Positions 43,784 to 52,929 are shown, counted from the stretch's first letter. The stretch is 64,000 nucleotides of DNA from JBNKHH01 sp050290245 (GCA_050290245.1 JBNKHH010000064.1:92800-156799); one strand, 5' to 3'. Made by a program: numbers and translations. Notes: a model not told the origin generated them from the sequence alone.

Positions 43784-45079
43784 ATGACCAAACACTCGCG
43801 CATGACGCGTCAGATTGTAATAGGAACTGCATTTTCGCTGTCCGCAATGATTTCCGCCACTTCCGCGCTTGCCGTCGACCTTGATCTTATGATCAGCGAC
43901 GTCGATGCCAAGGCCAATCTGGTCGCCGAACTGGCTGGGCGTTACCAAGCCGAAAACCCCGACGTGAACATCCAGTTGAACGTCGTCGGCTATGATGTCA
44001 TCCGCGAACAACTTCCGATCCAGCTCGAAGCTGGCACCGGACCCGACCTGGCCTTTGTCACCAATCTTGGCGGCCTCAACCCCTATTACGTCGACCTCAC
44101 TCCCTTCGTGGATGCCGATGCGTGGGAAGCAAACTATGGCGCCGTCCTGCCCTGGTACCGCGCGGGAAAACCTGATGGCATCTATGGGTATCACACCGAG
44201 ATGACGGTCACTGGTCCCTACGTGAACCTGACCTTGTTCGAAGAAGCTGGCGTCGATCTGCCGGCACCGGGCGCGACCTGGGACGACTGGGCAGATGCGA
44301 CACAGGCGGTGATGGACGAACTCGGCCTCTATGCGGGGATGGTCATGGACCGCTCCGGGCACCGGATGGCCGGTCCCGCCATGTCCTATGGCGCTGCCTA
44401 TTTTGATGGCGACAACAACCTCGTCGTCGATGACGGCTTCAAAACATTTGCACAGAAGATGCTGGACTGGCACGCATCGGGCCTGATGCCTGCCGACGTC
44501 TGGCCCGCCGTCTCGGGCGGCAAATACGCCAACGGTAACGAAATGTTCTTCGGCCAGGATGTCGCCTTCTACATGTCGGGCTCGTGGAACACCGGCAATG
44601 TCCAAAAGAACGTCGGCGACACGTTCGACTGGGCCGTGGTTCCTGTGCCCTGTGGCCCCGCCGGTTGCGGCATCATGCCGGGCGGTGCCGGCCTCGTGGC
44701 CTTCAAATCGGGCGATGCAGCCAGGGAAGAAGCCGCAGCCAAGTTCGTCGCCTGGATGGCGGACGAGCAACAGGCCCGCGAATGGTACACCAAGACCTTC
44801 GCGATCCCGGCTCATGCCAAGCTCCAGGCCGAAGGTCTCGACTATGTCGGCGCCGGGGCTTCGCAGTCCGTGGCCGACGGCCTGAACGCCTTTACCTCGA
44901 TGGCCGCCGCTGCTGCCGCGCAAACCCCGCAGGCCTATCGTCTGCAGGGCGATCCGCGCAACTTCGTCATCTTCAACGCGACGGTTCAGTATCTGGCCGC
45001 CGCCATGAACGGCGAGCTCTCGCTTGACGAGGCTGTGGCCAAGATCGAAGAAGAGCTGAACACGAACGCCAACAAATAA
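43784..45079 (+). CDS. Sugar ABC transporter solute-binding protein (family 1)
   Basis: The 431-residue product has a signal peptide (about residues 1–31, ending ATSALAVD) and a type 1 extracellular binding-protein fold: AELAGRYQAENPDVNIQLN, TGPDLAFVTNLGGLNPYYVDLTPF and GQDVAFYMSGSWNTGNVQ are typical of oligosaccharide and polyol receptors. GGGAGG upstream of the ATG at 43784 fixes the start. A Cys pair in PCGPAGCG may form a disulfide. It is the first gene of an eight-gene operon; the ligand is unknown, though the downstream CE15-like esterase points to a uronic-acid-containing glycoside. Confidence 0.92.
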   Translation: MTKHSRMTRQIVIGTAFSLSAMISATSALAVDLDLMISDVDAKANLVAELAGRYQAENPDVNIQLNVVGYDVIREQLPIQLEAGTGPDLAFVTNLGGLNPYYVDLTPFVDADAWEANYGAVLPWYRAGKPDGIYGYHTEMTVTGPYVNLTLFEEAGVDLPAPGATWDDWADATQAVMDELGLYAGMVMDRSGHRMAGPAMSYGAAYFDGDNNLVVDDGFKTFAQKMLDWHASGLMPADVWPAVSGGKYANGNEMFFGQDVAFYMSGSWNTGNVQKNVGDTFDWAVVPVPCGPAGCGIMPGGAGLVAFKSGDAAREEAAAKFVAWMADEQQAREWYTKTFAIPAHAKLQAEGLDYVGAGASQSVADGLNAFTSMAAAAAAQTPQAYRLQGDPRNFVIFNATVQYLAAAMNGELSLDEAVAKIEEELNTNANK

Positions 45080-45091
45080 GGGCGTCACGGC

Positions 45092-45116
45092 GACCGGGGG
45101 CGACGCGCCCCCGGTC
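45092..45116 (+). other. Intercistronic hairpin after the sugar-binding protein gene
   Basis: An 11-bp perfect GC-rich stem with a three-base loop begins 12 bases after the binding-protein stop codon. No T-tract follows; it probably stabilises the binding-protein portion of the message. Confidence 0.7.
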
Positions 45117-45136
45117 ATCCCTGCGGCACGCGACCT

Positions 45137-46567
45137 ATGTCACTAGCTGGATTCCTGATGTCGTTGATCGGCGTCCTCTGGATCGGAGGAGGTGCGATCT
45201 GGCTTTTGTCAAAACGCAGCTACCGGCTCTACCAGGCGCCGCAGTTCCTGATGGACCTCGTCGGCTTTCCCGTCGAACTTTCGCAAAGCATTTGGGGCCG
45301 GACCGGTGTTCCCTACGCCCTTCTCATGCCCAACCTGGTTATCTTTGGGCTGTTCACCTTCGCGCCGATGATCCTGAACTTCTACGTCTCCTTCACCGGC
45401 GGCTCTTCTATCTCGCTCCTCGAACGGCCATGGGTCGGCTGGAGCAACTATGCCGACATCTTCGATTGCGAGTCGATCTTCGAGCCCAAGACCTGTACCA
45501 ACGCCGGCTATAATTTCTGGACCGGCATGTTCAACACGCTGTGGTTCGTTGTAATCCAGGTGCCGGTGATATGCGTCGCCGCGTTGGTGACGGCGCTGGT
45601 CGTCAACAAGAACATCAAGGGTCGCGGCTTCTGGCGCGCCATGTTCTTCTATCCGGTCATGCTCTCGCCCGTGGTCATAGCCAATATCTGGAATTGGGTC
45701 CTGCATCGCAAGGGCGCCCTGAACGAGATGATCGGCGGAACCCGCGATAGCCTGACGGGTCTTGCCGGGATGGCGGGTTTCGACATCGTTATGACCATCT
45801 TGATGGCCGCCGTCCTGATGATCGTCACACTCCGAGCCCTGAAACCCGCAACCGACGATCCATCCCTCGCATGGACTGCGATCTTCTCGGCACTCTTCGC
45901 GCTGGTCTGGTACTGGGCGCGCCCCTTGACTCTCCTCGGCATGGAAAGCGGCGGCGCCTGGATCGGTGTGGTGCTTGCGGTCGGCCTGACCTACGCGACC
46001 TCGACGGCCCAGAATGGCACGCGCACGATCATCTCCGTTCTGGCTGCAATCGCGGTCGTGCTTCTCCTGATGATACAGTTCGACGCCGTCTTCGATTTTG
46101 GCCGCTATCGGCCGGTGAACTGGCTTGTGACGCCCAACACGGGCTGGCCCTTCTTTTGGCTGGTCTTCGTCTTTTGCTGGAGCCACATGGGGTTCTACAT
46201 GCTGATACTTCTGGCCGGTCTCCAGGCGATCCCATCAGACCTTTACGAAGCCGCCAAAATGGATGCGACCAAGCCGACCCGCGCCTTCTGGCGCATCACC
46301 CTGCCGCTGGTCATGCCAACCCTGACCGTCGTCCTCGTCCTGTCGCTGATACGTAGCTTCCAGATTTTCGACGAAGTCTACCTCCTGACCGGCGGCGGAC
46401 CGGGCCGAGAAACCTTCATGGTCGTCCAGAACATCTATGAGGTCGCCTTCACCAATAACAACCCATCCTATGGCGAAGGCGCGGCTGGCTCGGTTCTGAT
46501 GGCCGTGGTGATCGCCGTTTTCACCTTCATGCAGCTCTGGCTCACCCGCCGACAGTCGGAGTTCTGA
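45137..46567 (+). CDS. Sugar ABC permease, MalF type, with extra membrane segments
   Basis: At 476 residues this is much longer than the usual 290–320. The core is MalF-like, ending with FWSHMGFYMLILLAGLQ-type helix and the EAA loop YEAAKMDATKPTRAFWRITLP (the usual EAAxxDGA is EAAKMDAT). Two additions are visible: an N-terminal helix (about 5–25), and an insertion of about 120 residues (205–325) with four hydrophobic stretches between NIWNWVLHRKGALNEM and VNWLVTPNTGWPFFW, which are adjacent in ordinary permeases. The next permease follows one base later. Import role is firm; the purpose of the insertion is unknown. Confidence 0.88.
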   Translation: MSLAGFLMSLIGVLWIGGGAIWLLSKRSYRLYQAPQFLMDLVGFPVELSQSIWGRTGVPYALLMPNLVIFGLFTFAPMILNFYVSFTGGSSISLLERPWVGWSNYADIFDCESIFEPKTCTNAGYNFWTGMFNTLWFVVIQVPVICVAALVTALVVNKNIKGRGFWRAMFFYPVMLSPVVIANIWNWVLHRKGALNEMIGGTRDSLTGLAGMAGFDIVMTILMAAVLMIVTLRALKPATDDPSLAWTAIFSALFALVWYWARPLTLLGMESGGAWIGVVLAVGLTYATSTAQNGTRTIISVLAAIAVVLLLMIQFDAVFDFGRYRPVNWLVTPNTGWPFFWLVFVFCWSHMGFYMLILLAGLQAIPSDLYEAAKMDATKPTRAFWRITLPLVMPTLTVVLVLSLIRSFQIFDEVYLLTGGGPGRETFMVVQNIYEVAFTNNNPSYGEGAAGSVLMAVVIAVFTFMQLWLTRRQSEF

Positions 46568-46568
46568 C

Positions 46569-47651
46569 ATGACCCGCGTGACACGCTTTCTCACCCGCAC
46601 CGCTGGCAACAAGGATACCGCCGACCGATTCGGCATCGCCGACTTTCTCGCATACGGCTACCTAGTCTTCGGTGTTCTGATTATCCTGGTCCCCGTGCTC
46701 TGGACGTTTGTCAGTTCGATCAAACCTGAACGCGCGATCGACAACTTTGACACCCGTCTGTTACCGATGGCCCAAATTGAAGCCCCGGTCGACGGCCTCG
46801 GGGTAAAACCCGTCTGGACCTACACCCCCGACAACGGCAAGGAACGGCCTGTCTTCAAGGCCGGACCGACACGCAAAGAGACCGACGTTGCGACCTTCGA
46901 CAGGCCAGATGACATCTTCAAGGTCCCTCGCGCCAACCTAAAACCGGCCGAGGAAATCCGAATCGCGACCGAAAACTATCTTGATCCGCTTCTCAGCCAG
47001 AACGGACAGAATAACTTCCACTTCGGCACATACCTGTTCAACTCAGTCTTCGTCACCGTTATGGCCACATTGATCACCCTGCTGATCAACGCCATGGCCG
47101 CTTTCGCCTTGTCCAAGTACAGGTTCAGGGGTCGTCTGACCTTCACCATCATGATCATCGCCACGCTGCTGATCCCCTCCTCGATCATCCTCGTGTCGTT
47201 GTTTTTCGTGGTCTGGAGCTTTGGTATCTTCGGCTCGCTTTGGGGCGTCATCATCCCGGCGGCGGCCACGCCGACCGGCGTGTTCCTCCTGCGCCAGTAC
47301 ATGCTGACGATCCCCGACGAACTCCTGGAAGCCGCGCGAATGGACGCGGCGAGCGAATGGCGCATCTTCTGGCGCATCGTCTTGCCATTGTCGTTGCCTG
47401 CCCTGAGCGTGCTGGCGATCCTAAGCGTAATCTGGCGCTGGAACGACTTCCTTTGGCCCTTGATCGTGCTGATCTCGGACCCGTCGAAACACACGATCCA
47501 GCTTGGCCTAACGCAGTACGCGGGCGAGTTCGACACCGACTTTCACTATATCCTTGCGATGACCGTGGTCTCGCTGATCCCCATCACGCTGGTCTTCGTC
47601 TGGCTGCAACGCTTCATCACCACCGGCATCGCTACCACGGGACTGAAATGA
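46569..47651 (+). CDS. Sugar ABC permease, MalG type, with periplasmic insertion
   Basis: The 360-residue permease has the MalG-type core, including the EAA loop LEAARMDAASEWRIFWRIVLPLS and a C-terminal TM. Between helix 1 (about 25–50) and helix 2 (about 160–180) lies an insertion of roughly 100 polar residues (DTRLLPMAQIEAPVDGLG and beyond) absent from standard members. Both permeases of this importer are therefore enlarged on the periplasmic or membrane side. Its stop overlaps the ATPase start (ATGA). Confidence 0.9.
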   Translation: MTRVTRFLTRTAGNKDTADRFGIADFLAYGYLVFGVLIILVPVLWTFVSSIKPERAIDNFDTRLLPMAQIEAPVDGLGVKPVWTYTPDNGKERPVFKAGPTRKETDVATFDRPDDIFKVPRANLKPAEEIRIATENYLDPLLSQNGQNNFHFGTYLFNSVFVTVMATLITLLINAMAAFALSKYRFRGRLTFTIMIIATLLIPSSIILVSLFFVVWSFGIFGSLWGVIIPAAATPTGVFLLRQYMLTIPDELLEAARMDAASEWRIFWRIVLPLSLPALSVLAILSVIWRWNDFLWPLIVLISDPSKHTIQLGLTQYAGEFDTDFHYILAMTVVSLIPITLVFVWLQRFITTGIATTGLK

Positions 47652-48727
47652 CAGAACACGCTCTCGAATTGAAAGAGATTCGCAAATCCTTCGGCGCGGT
47701 CGACGTGATCCACGGCATCGACCTTCAGATCGAGGACGGCGAGTTCATAGTCTTCGTCGGCCCGTCTGGCTGCGGCAAGTCTACGCTGTTGCGCCTGATA
47801 GCAGGTCTCGACGATCCGACCTCGGGCGACATCCTGTTACAGGGGACTCGCGTCAACACCGTTCCAGCATCCGAGCGTGGATTGTCCATGGTCTTCCAGT
47901 CGTACGCGCTTTACCCACACATGAGCGTGCGCCAGAACCTGTCTTTCGGCCTGGAAAACTTTCGTATGGAGAAAGCCGAGATCGCACGCCGCGTGGACGA
48001 GGCCGCCGCACTCCTCCAGATCGACCAGCTTCTCGACCGCCGCCCCGGCCAGCTTTCCGGCGGACAGCGCCAGCGCGTCGCCATCGGTCGAGCAATCGTG
48101 CGTGAACCAAAGATCTTCCTTTTCGACGAACCGCTGTCGAACCTCGATGCCGAACTGAGATTGCAGATGCGGGTCGAGATCTCGAACCTTCACGCCCAGC
48201 TTGGCAACACGATGATCTACGTCACCCACGACCAGATCGAGGCCATGACAATGGCCGACCGCATCGTCGTGCTGCGTGGCGGGCGCATCGAACAGATCGG
48301 CCGCCCGCTCGACCTTTACAACAACCCCGCCAACAAGTTCGTGGCGGGCTTCATCGGGGCTCCGCAGATGAACTTCCTGAACGGACGCCTCGACGGCCAA
48401 AGGCTCACGCTCGACTGCGGCATCATGCGCGACGTACCAATGAGCGAGGGCCACGAGGGTGCCGTGACTCTCGGCATTCGTCCCGAAGGCATCGGCGTTT
48501 CGCTTGAAGGCGAGGGCGACGCCCAAATCAAGGTCAAGAACTTCGAACAACTTGGCTCGGTCACCTATATTTACGGCGCCTTTGACAACGGAGAGCCTCT
48601 GACCGTTCAGCTTCCCGAACAAATCCCCTTGACCCGCGGGCAAACGGTCGGCGTAACGCTACCAACCGGCAAGTTCCATATCTTTGACGGAGAGAGCGAG
48701 CAGTCGCTCGCCCTGAAACGCACATGA
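47648..48727 (+). CDS. Sugar ABC transporter ATP-binding protein (UgpC/MsmK type)
   Basis: The 359-residue ATPase has Walker A (VGPSGCGKSTLLRLIAGLDD), Q-loop (VFQSYALYPHMSV), signature LSGGQRQRVAIGRAI, Walker B (IFLFDEPLSNLD) and H-loop (MIYVTHDQIEAMTMAD), followed by the MalK-type regulatory domain (about 235–355). A longer frame exists upstream but it lies inside the permease gene, so the ATG at 47648 is used. It overlaps both its neighbours by 4 bases. Confidence 0.94.
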   Translation: MTEHALELKEIRKSFGAVDVIHGIDLQIEDGEFIVFVGPSGCGKSTLLRLIAGLDDPTSGDILLQGTRVNTVPASERGLSMVFQSYALYPHMSVRQNLSFGLENFRMEKAEIARRVDEAAALLQIDQLLDRRPGQLSGGQRQRVAIGRAIVREPKIFLFDEPLSNLDAELRLQMRVEISNLHAQLGNTMIYVTHDQIEAMTMADRIVVLRGGRIEQIGRPLDLYNNPANKFVAGFIGAPQMNFLNGRLDGQRLTLDCGIMRDVPMSEGHEGAVTLGIRPEGIGVSLEGEGDAQIKVKNFEQLGSVTYIYGAFDNGEPLTVQLPEQIPLTRGQTVGVTLPTGKFHIFDGESEQSLALKRT

Positions 48728-49743
48728 AAGCTGCCCTGATCGGCCTGGGCATGGTTTCAAAAACCTATGCCGACGCCATCGCGAATTCCGACAAGGTCAC
48801 ACTTGGTCCGGTCTACGCCCGACGCCCCGAAAGCCGCGCCGCCTTCCTTGCCGCGCATCCCGAATTGAACGGCTCCGAAGCACAAAGCGTGGACGAGATC
48901 GCCGGTGATCAGACCGTTGACTTCGTTATCCTGACTACGCCTCCAAACGGTCGGCGGGAGATCGTTGAAACGCTCGCCAAGGCCGGCAAACCAATCCTGA
49001 TGGAAAAGCCTGTTGAGCGGACTCTGGCAAACGCCACCGCCCTGGTCGAGTTTTGCGAGACGGCTGACGTCCCCCTCGGCATCGTCCTGCAGCACCGCGC
49101 GCGCCCTGTCACGGCCGACCTTGCCACCAGGATGAAAACACTCGGCACCCTCGTCGCCGTCGAGATCAACGTCCCTTGGTGGCGGCCCCAGTCCTATTAC
49201 GACGAACCCGGTCGCGGATCCTACCAACGCGACGGTGGCGGCGTGCTGATCAGCCAGGCGATCCACACGCTTGACTTGATGCTGACGCTGACGGGTCCGG
49301 TCAGCAATGTAACGGCAATGACGGCAACCACCGACTTTCACGACATGGAATCCGAAGATTTCGTCGTTGCGGGACTCTGCTTTGACAACGGCGCGGTTGG
49401 TCAGCTTTTTGCGACAACGGCCAGCTTCCCCGGCACGGGCGAGACTATCACGCTACACTGCGAGAACGGCTCGGCCCGCCTGGACGCAGGTGTTCTGAAG
49501 CTCGACTTCCAGGACGGCACCAACGAAACCATTGGTGAAGCCGCTTCCAGTGGAGCGGGCGCAGATCCCATGGCCTTTACCAGCGACTGGCACCGCTTCG
49601 TCATTGAAGACTTTGCCGAAGCGCTGACACAAAGCCGCTCGCCCCTCGTTCCGGGGCGCAGCGCGCTCGACGTGCACCGTCTCATCACCGCTATCGAACA
49701 TTCCGGCCAGACCGGACGCCGCGTAAACCTTTCGGAGATTTAA
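48724..49743 (+). CDS. Gfo/Idh/MocA family oxidoreductase 1
   Basis: This 339-residue protein has the NAD(P)-binding start MKAALIGLGMVSKTYADAI, the MEKPVERTL motif with the conserved Lys of the family's EKP signature, and the C-terminal catalytic domain. Members oxidise or reduce sugar hydroxyls, for example at C2 or C3 of inositols, glucosides or uronates. It is the first of three paralogues in a row, each translationally coupled or nearly so. The three are clearly different from one another in sequence, so they are not a recent tandem duplication. Confidence 0.9.
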   Translation: MKAALIGLGMVSKTYADAIANSDKVTLGPVYARRPESRAAFLAAHPELNGSEAQSVDEIAGDQTVDFVILTTPPNGRREIVETLAKAGKPILMEKPVERTLANATALVEFCETADVPLGIVLQHRARPVTADLATRMKTLGTLVAVEINVPWWRPQSYYDEPGRGSYQRDGGGVLISQAIHTLDLMLTLTGPVSNVTAMTATTDFHDMESEDFVVAGLCFDNGAVGQLFATTASFPGTGETITLHCENGSARLDAGVLKLDFQDGTNETIGEAASSGAGADPMAFTSDWHRFVIEDFAEALTQSRSPLVPGRSALDVHRLITAIEHSGQTGRRVNLSEI

Positions 49744-49748
49744 CCCAA

Positions 49749-50753
49749 ATGCCCTTCAAACTTGGCGTCATCGGCATCGATCACGGCCACATCTTCGGGA
49801 TGCTCGGAAACATGAAGACCCAGGGCTGTACCTGCGATGCCTATTGGACCGACGGCCCCGCGGTAACCGAGGACAAGTTCAACGAGGTATTCCCAGAGGT
49901 TGCAAAGGCCGCTGACCGTCGGGCCATTCTGGACGACCCCGAGATCAGGATGATCCTGATCTCAGCCGTCCCCGCCGATCGCGCCAAATTCGCCATAGAG
50001 GCCATGCGCGCGGGCAAGGACGTCATGGTCGACAAGCCGGGATGCACCACGCTGGAACAGCTGGAAGACATTCGGGCCGTTCAACAGGAAACCGGATGCA
50101 TCTGGACGGTGAACTTCTCCGAACGCTTTGAAGTTCCTGCCGTCACCAAGGCCGCCGAACTGGTCTTTGGCGGCGCCATTGGCCGCGTCGTCCAGACTGT
50201 CGGTCTCGGCCCCCACAAGCAGAATCTCAAGACCCGCCCGGAATGGTTCTTCAAGCGTGAACGCTACGGCGGCATCCTGTGCGACATCGGCTCGCACCAG
50301 GTCGACCAGTTTCTCTATTTCACCGGCTCGACCGATGCCGAAATACGGCACGCCCTTGTCGAGAACTCCACCATGCCCGAACAGCCAGGCTTCCAGGACT
50401 TCGGCGAAATGGTGCTGCAATCCGACCACGGCCACGCCTATATCCGGCTCGACTGGTTCACCCCGAACGGCCTGCCCACCTGGGGCGACGGTCGCCTGTT
50501 CATCCAAGGCACCGAAGGCCACATCGAACTCAGGAAATACACGGACATTGGCCGCCCCCACACGACGAACAACCTGTTCCTGGTAAACGGCAAAAAGAAC
50601 GAACTGATCCCCTGCGATGATGCAGGTCTGCCGTATTTCCCGAATCTCGTCGCCGACGTCCAGGACCGCAGCGAGACCGCCGTCGGGCAAACCCATACAT
50701 TTACTACATCGGAAATCGCTATCAGGGCACAGATGAAGGCGGAAGGCGCATGA
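49749..50753 (+). CDS. Gfo/Idh/MocA family oxidoreductase 2
   Basis: The 334-residue product has an unusual dinucleotide-binding start, FKLGVIGIDHGHIFGMLGN, and VDKPGCTTLEQL in place of the standard EKP motif (Glu to Asp). A GILCDIGSHQVDQFLYFTG segment fits the active-site helix with the conserved His. It resembles the subgroup that starts GxxGxDHxH, often linked to ring-modified sugars. The gene starts 5 bases after the previous one and overlaps the next by ATGA. Confidence 0.88.
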   Translation: MPFKLGVIGIDHGHIFGMLGNMKTQGCTCDAYWTDGPAVTEDKFNEVFPEVAKAADRRAILDDPEIRMILISAVPADRAKFAIEAMRAGKDVMVDKPGCTTLEQLEDIRAVQQETGCIWTVNFSERFEVPAVTKAAELVFGGAIGRVVQTVGLGPHKQNLKTRPEWFFKRERYGGILCDIGSHQVDQFLYFTGSTDAEIRHALVENSTMPEQPGFQDFGEMVLQSDHGHAYIRLDWFTPNGLPTWGDGRLFIQGTEGHIELRKYTDIGRPHTTNNLFLVNGKKNELIPCDDAGLPYFPNLVADVQDRSETAVGQTHTFTTSEIAIRAQMKAEGA

Positions 50754-51808
50754 CTAGAACTGTCTCCATCGTTGGCGCAGGCATCGGCGCACAGCATCTA
50801 GCGGGCTATACCCAGCTGCCACAGCATTTTTTTGTTTCGTCGGTCTGCGATCTTGACGAGGCGCGCGGCTCTGCTCTCGCGGATCAGTATGAAGGCGCTT
50901 CCTGGACCAACGACTTCGCCGCCATCCTTGCCGATGCGGAGATCGACATCGTCGACATCTGCCTACCCCCGCACCTGCATTTCAAATTCTGCATGGATGC
51001 ACTGGACGCGGGCAAGATCGTCGTCTGCGAAAAGCCACTGGTCAGTTCGCTGTCCGAGGCTGACCAACTCGCCGCCAAGGTCGCTGAGACCAACGGAACC
51101 CTATCGCCCGTCTTCCAGTACCGCTACGGCCTCGGCACGGCCCAGCTTCACGCCCTGATCGACGCGGGGCTTGCGGGCAAATGTTACGCGGGCACGCTGG
51201 AAACCCACTGGGATCGGCCCGCCTCGTACTACGACATCGACTGGCGCGGTACATGGTCAGGCGAGCAGGGTGGTGCGATCCTCGGCCATGCGATCCATAT
51301 CCACGACCTTTTGACTTCGCTCCTCGGCCCTGTCGCCCGCGTCTCGGCCGACGTCGCGACCCGTGTCAACCAGATCGAAGTCGAAGACTGTGCCGCGCTG
51401 TCCCTTCGAATGGAAAACGGTGCGCTTGTCACGTCTTCGGTCACGCTGGGTGCCGCCGGAAACACCAGCCGCATGCGCCTCATGTTCGAAGGCTTTACCG
51501 TCGAAAGCGATCACGCCCCATACTCCCTGGCTGAAAAGGGCTGGACATTTATCGCCCGCGAACCCACCACCCAGGCACGGATCGACGAGGTCCTCGCGTC
51601 TGTCGAGACCCCGCCACTTGGCTATGCGGGCATGTTCCAGGCCCTCGCAGATGCCCTCGATGGTAATCCGGGCCGCGAAGTAACGCTGCAAGACGGTCGC
51701 CGCTCGGTTGAATTCGTGACTGCCGTCTATGCCTCGGCACGCACCGATGTCCCGGTGACCCTGCCGCTTGGCCCCGACCACCCATTGTACGGCGGCTGGA
51801 TGCCATGA
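50750..51808 (+). CDS. Gfo/Idh/MocA family oxidoreductase 3
   Basis: The 352-residue product has SIVGAGIGAQHLAGYTQLP as nucleotide-binding loop, CEKPLVSSLSEAD with the conserved Lys, and GAILGHAIHIHDLLTSLLGP carrying the catalytic-region His. It overlaps both neighbours by 4 bases, so it is made with them. With two other oxidoreductases, it suggests a reaction set such as oxidation to a keto-sugar, a change at the neighbouring carbon, and re-reduction. Substrates are not readable from sequence. Confidence 0.9.
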   Translation: MTRTVSIVGAGIGAQHLAGYTQLPQHFFVSSVCDLDEARGSALADQYEGASWTNDFAAILADAEIDIVDICLPPHLHFKFCMDALDAGKIVVCEKPLVSSLSEADQLAAKVAETNGTLSPVFQYRYGLGTAQLHALIDAGLAGKCYAGTLETHWDRPASYYDIDWRGTWSGEQGGAILGHAIHIHDLLTSLLGPVARVSADVATRVNQIEVEDCAALSLRMENGALVTSSVTLGAAGNTSRMRLMFEGFTVESDHAPYSLAEKGWTFIAREPTTQARIDEVLASVETPPLGYAGMFQALADALDGNPGREVTLQDGRRSVEFVTAVYASARTDVPVTLPLGPDHPLYGGWMP

Positions 51809-52929
51809 CCGACCGGCCCCGCATCGACCAGGTCTATGCGGGGCCCATCGACCTGCCACCCCTCGGTGCGCTCGACAACCTGCCCGCCCGGCAAGCCGAA
51901 TGGCGCGCAGATTTCGCAGACCAACTCTACGGGCCATTCCCGTGCCCGCCCGACGACTTGACGGTTCAAGCCCAACCCCTTGCTCATGCCGACCGGCTAA
52001 TCCTGACCATCACGGTGCAGGGGCGCAGCTTCACCACCGACGCCGCCCTTTGGCGCCCCGCCACGTCCGACCCCGCCCCGCTGATTGCGGGCCTCGACTT
52101 CGCCGGCCCAATCGGCATCCTCTCTGACGCCGACTACCCGCTCGACGCCAACGCCATTGCCTACACCCGCCCCGAACTCGGCGCGCCCGATGGCCGTCTG
52201 CACGATGTTCTGCGCGGCGCTACTGCCTACCGCTGGCCTGTCGACCTTCTGACCAGTCACGGGTACGCGGTCTTGGTCAGCTGCTATGGTTCATGGGTGC
52301 CCGATGATCCCAAGCTCTGGATGTCTCACGGCCTTTACCCTCTCCTGCACCAGGACACGCGCGTGATCTCTCTCTGGGCCTGGGCGCTTCTCCGCCTGAT
52401 CGACGCCGCCGAACAAATCGATGGCATCGACACCAGCCGTATCGCCGTCGCGGGACACTCGCGCCTTGGGAAAGCTGCGCTCTGGGCCGCCGCACAAGAC
52501 GCCCGCATAGGTGCCGTGCTTGCCAACAACGCAGGCAGCGGCGGCACCGCCCCTGCACGCCATTCCATCGGCGAAACCCTCGACGAGATGGCGACAACCT
52601 TTCCGCATTGGATCAAGCCGCAACACGGCCTTCCCCAGATTGACCAACACCAGCTGATCGCCTCCGTTGCGCCGCGAAAGGTCTACGTCTCCTCGGCTCA
52701 GCGGGATACAAGCGCCGACCCCCTGGGCAGTTTCATGGCGCTGAAAGCCGCCGCCCCTGCCTGGGGCAGAGCAATCGACTGGCCCGAGCCCACCGACATC
52801 TGGCAAGGAGAAGACACACCGGCCCACACGGCCCTGGGCCACCACATCAGGCGCGGAGGCCACGACCTCCTGCCCTATGACTGGCACAAATTCCTGCAGT
52901 TTCTCGACCTTAGTCAGCTAACCAGATAG
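51805..52929 (+). CDS. CE15-like glucuronoyl esterase-type hydrolase, cytoplasmic
   Basis: The 374-residue alpha/beta hydrolase shows bacterial CE15-type motifs: AGHSRLGKAALWAAAQD with nucleophile Ser219, the following NNAGSGGTAPAR oxyanion region, LIASVAPRKVYVSSAQ-like strand and GGHDLLPYDWHKFLQFLD with catalytic His353. CE15 enzymes cleave esters of glucuronic acid, classically between glucuronoxylan and lignin, and are normally secreted. This one has no signal peptide, so it should act on imported material. An acetyl esterase of the same fold is the alternative. It ends the operon and overlaps the convergent mtlK gene by 16 bases. Confidence 0.8.
   Translation: MTDRPRIDQVYAGPIDLPPLGALDNLPARQAEWRADFADQLYGPFPCPPDDLTVQAQPLAHADRLILTITVQGRSFTTDAALWRPATSDPAPLIAGLDFAGPIGILSDADYPLDANAIAYTRPELGAPDGRLHDVLRGATAYRWPVDLLTSHGYAVLVSCYGSWVPDDPKLWMSHGLYPLLHQDTRVISLWAWALLRLIDAAEQIDGIDTSRIAVAGHSRLGKAALWAAAQDARIGAVLANNAGSGGTAPARHSIGETLDEMATTFPHWIKPQHGLPQIDQHQLIASVAPRKVYVSSAQRDTSADPLGSFMALKAAAPAWGRAIDWPEPTDIWQGEDTPAHTALGHHIRRGGHDLLPYDWHKFLQFLDLSQLTR

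Noticed and set aside
43679..45118. 479-codon minus-strand frame covering the whole sugar-binding-protein gene
   Set aside because: The plus strand encodes an unmistakable binding protein with signal peptide and ribosome-binding site; the antisense product has no recognisable features.
47240..47647. N-terminal extension of the sugar ABC ATPase
   Set aside because: It lies inside the preceding permease gene; the ATG at 47648 gives the normal start and an ATGA coupling.
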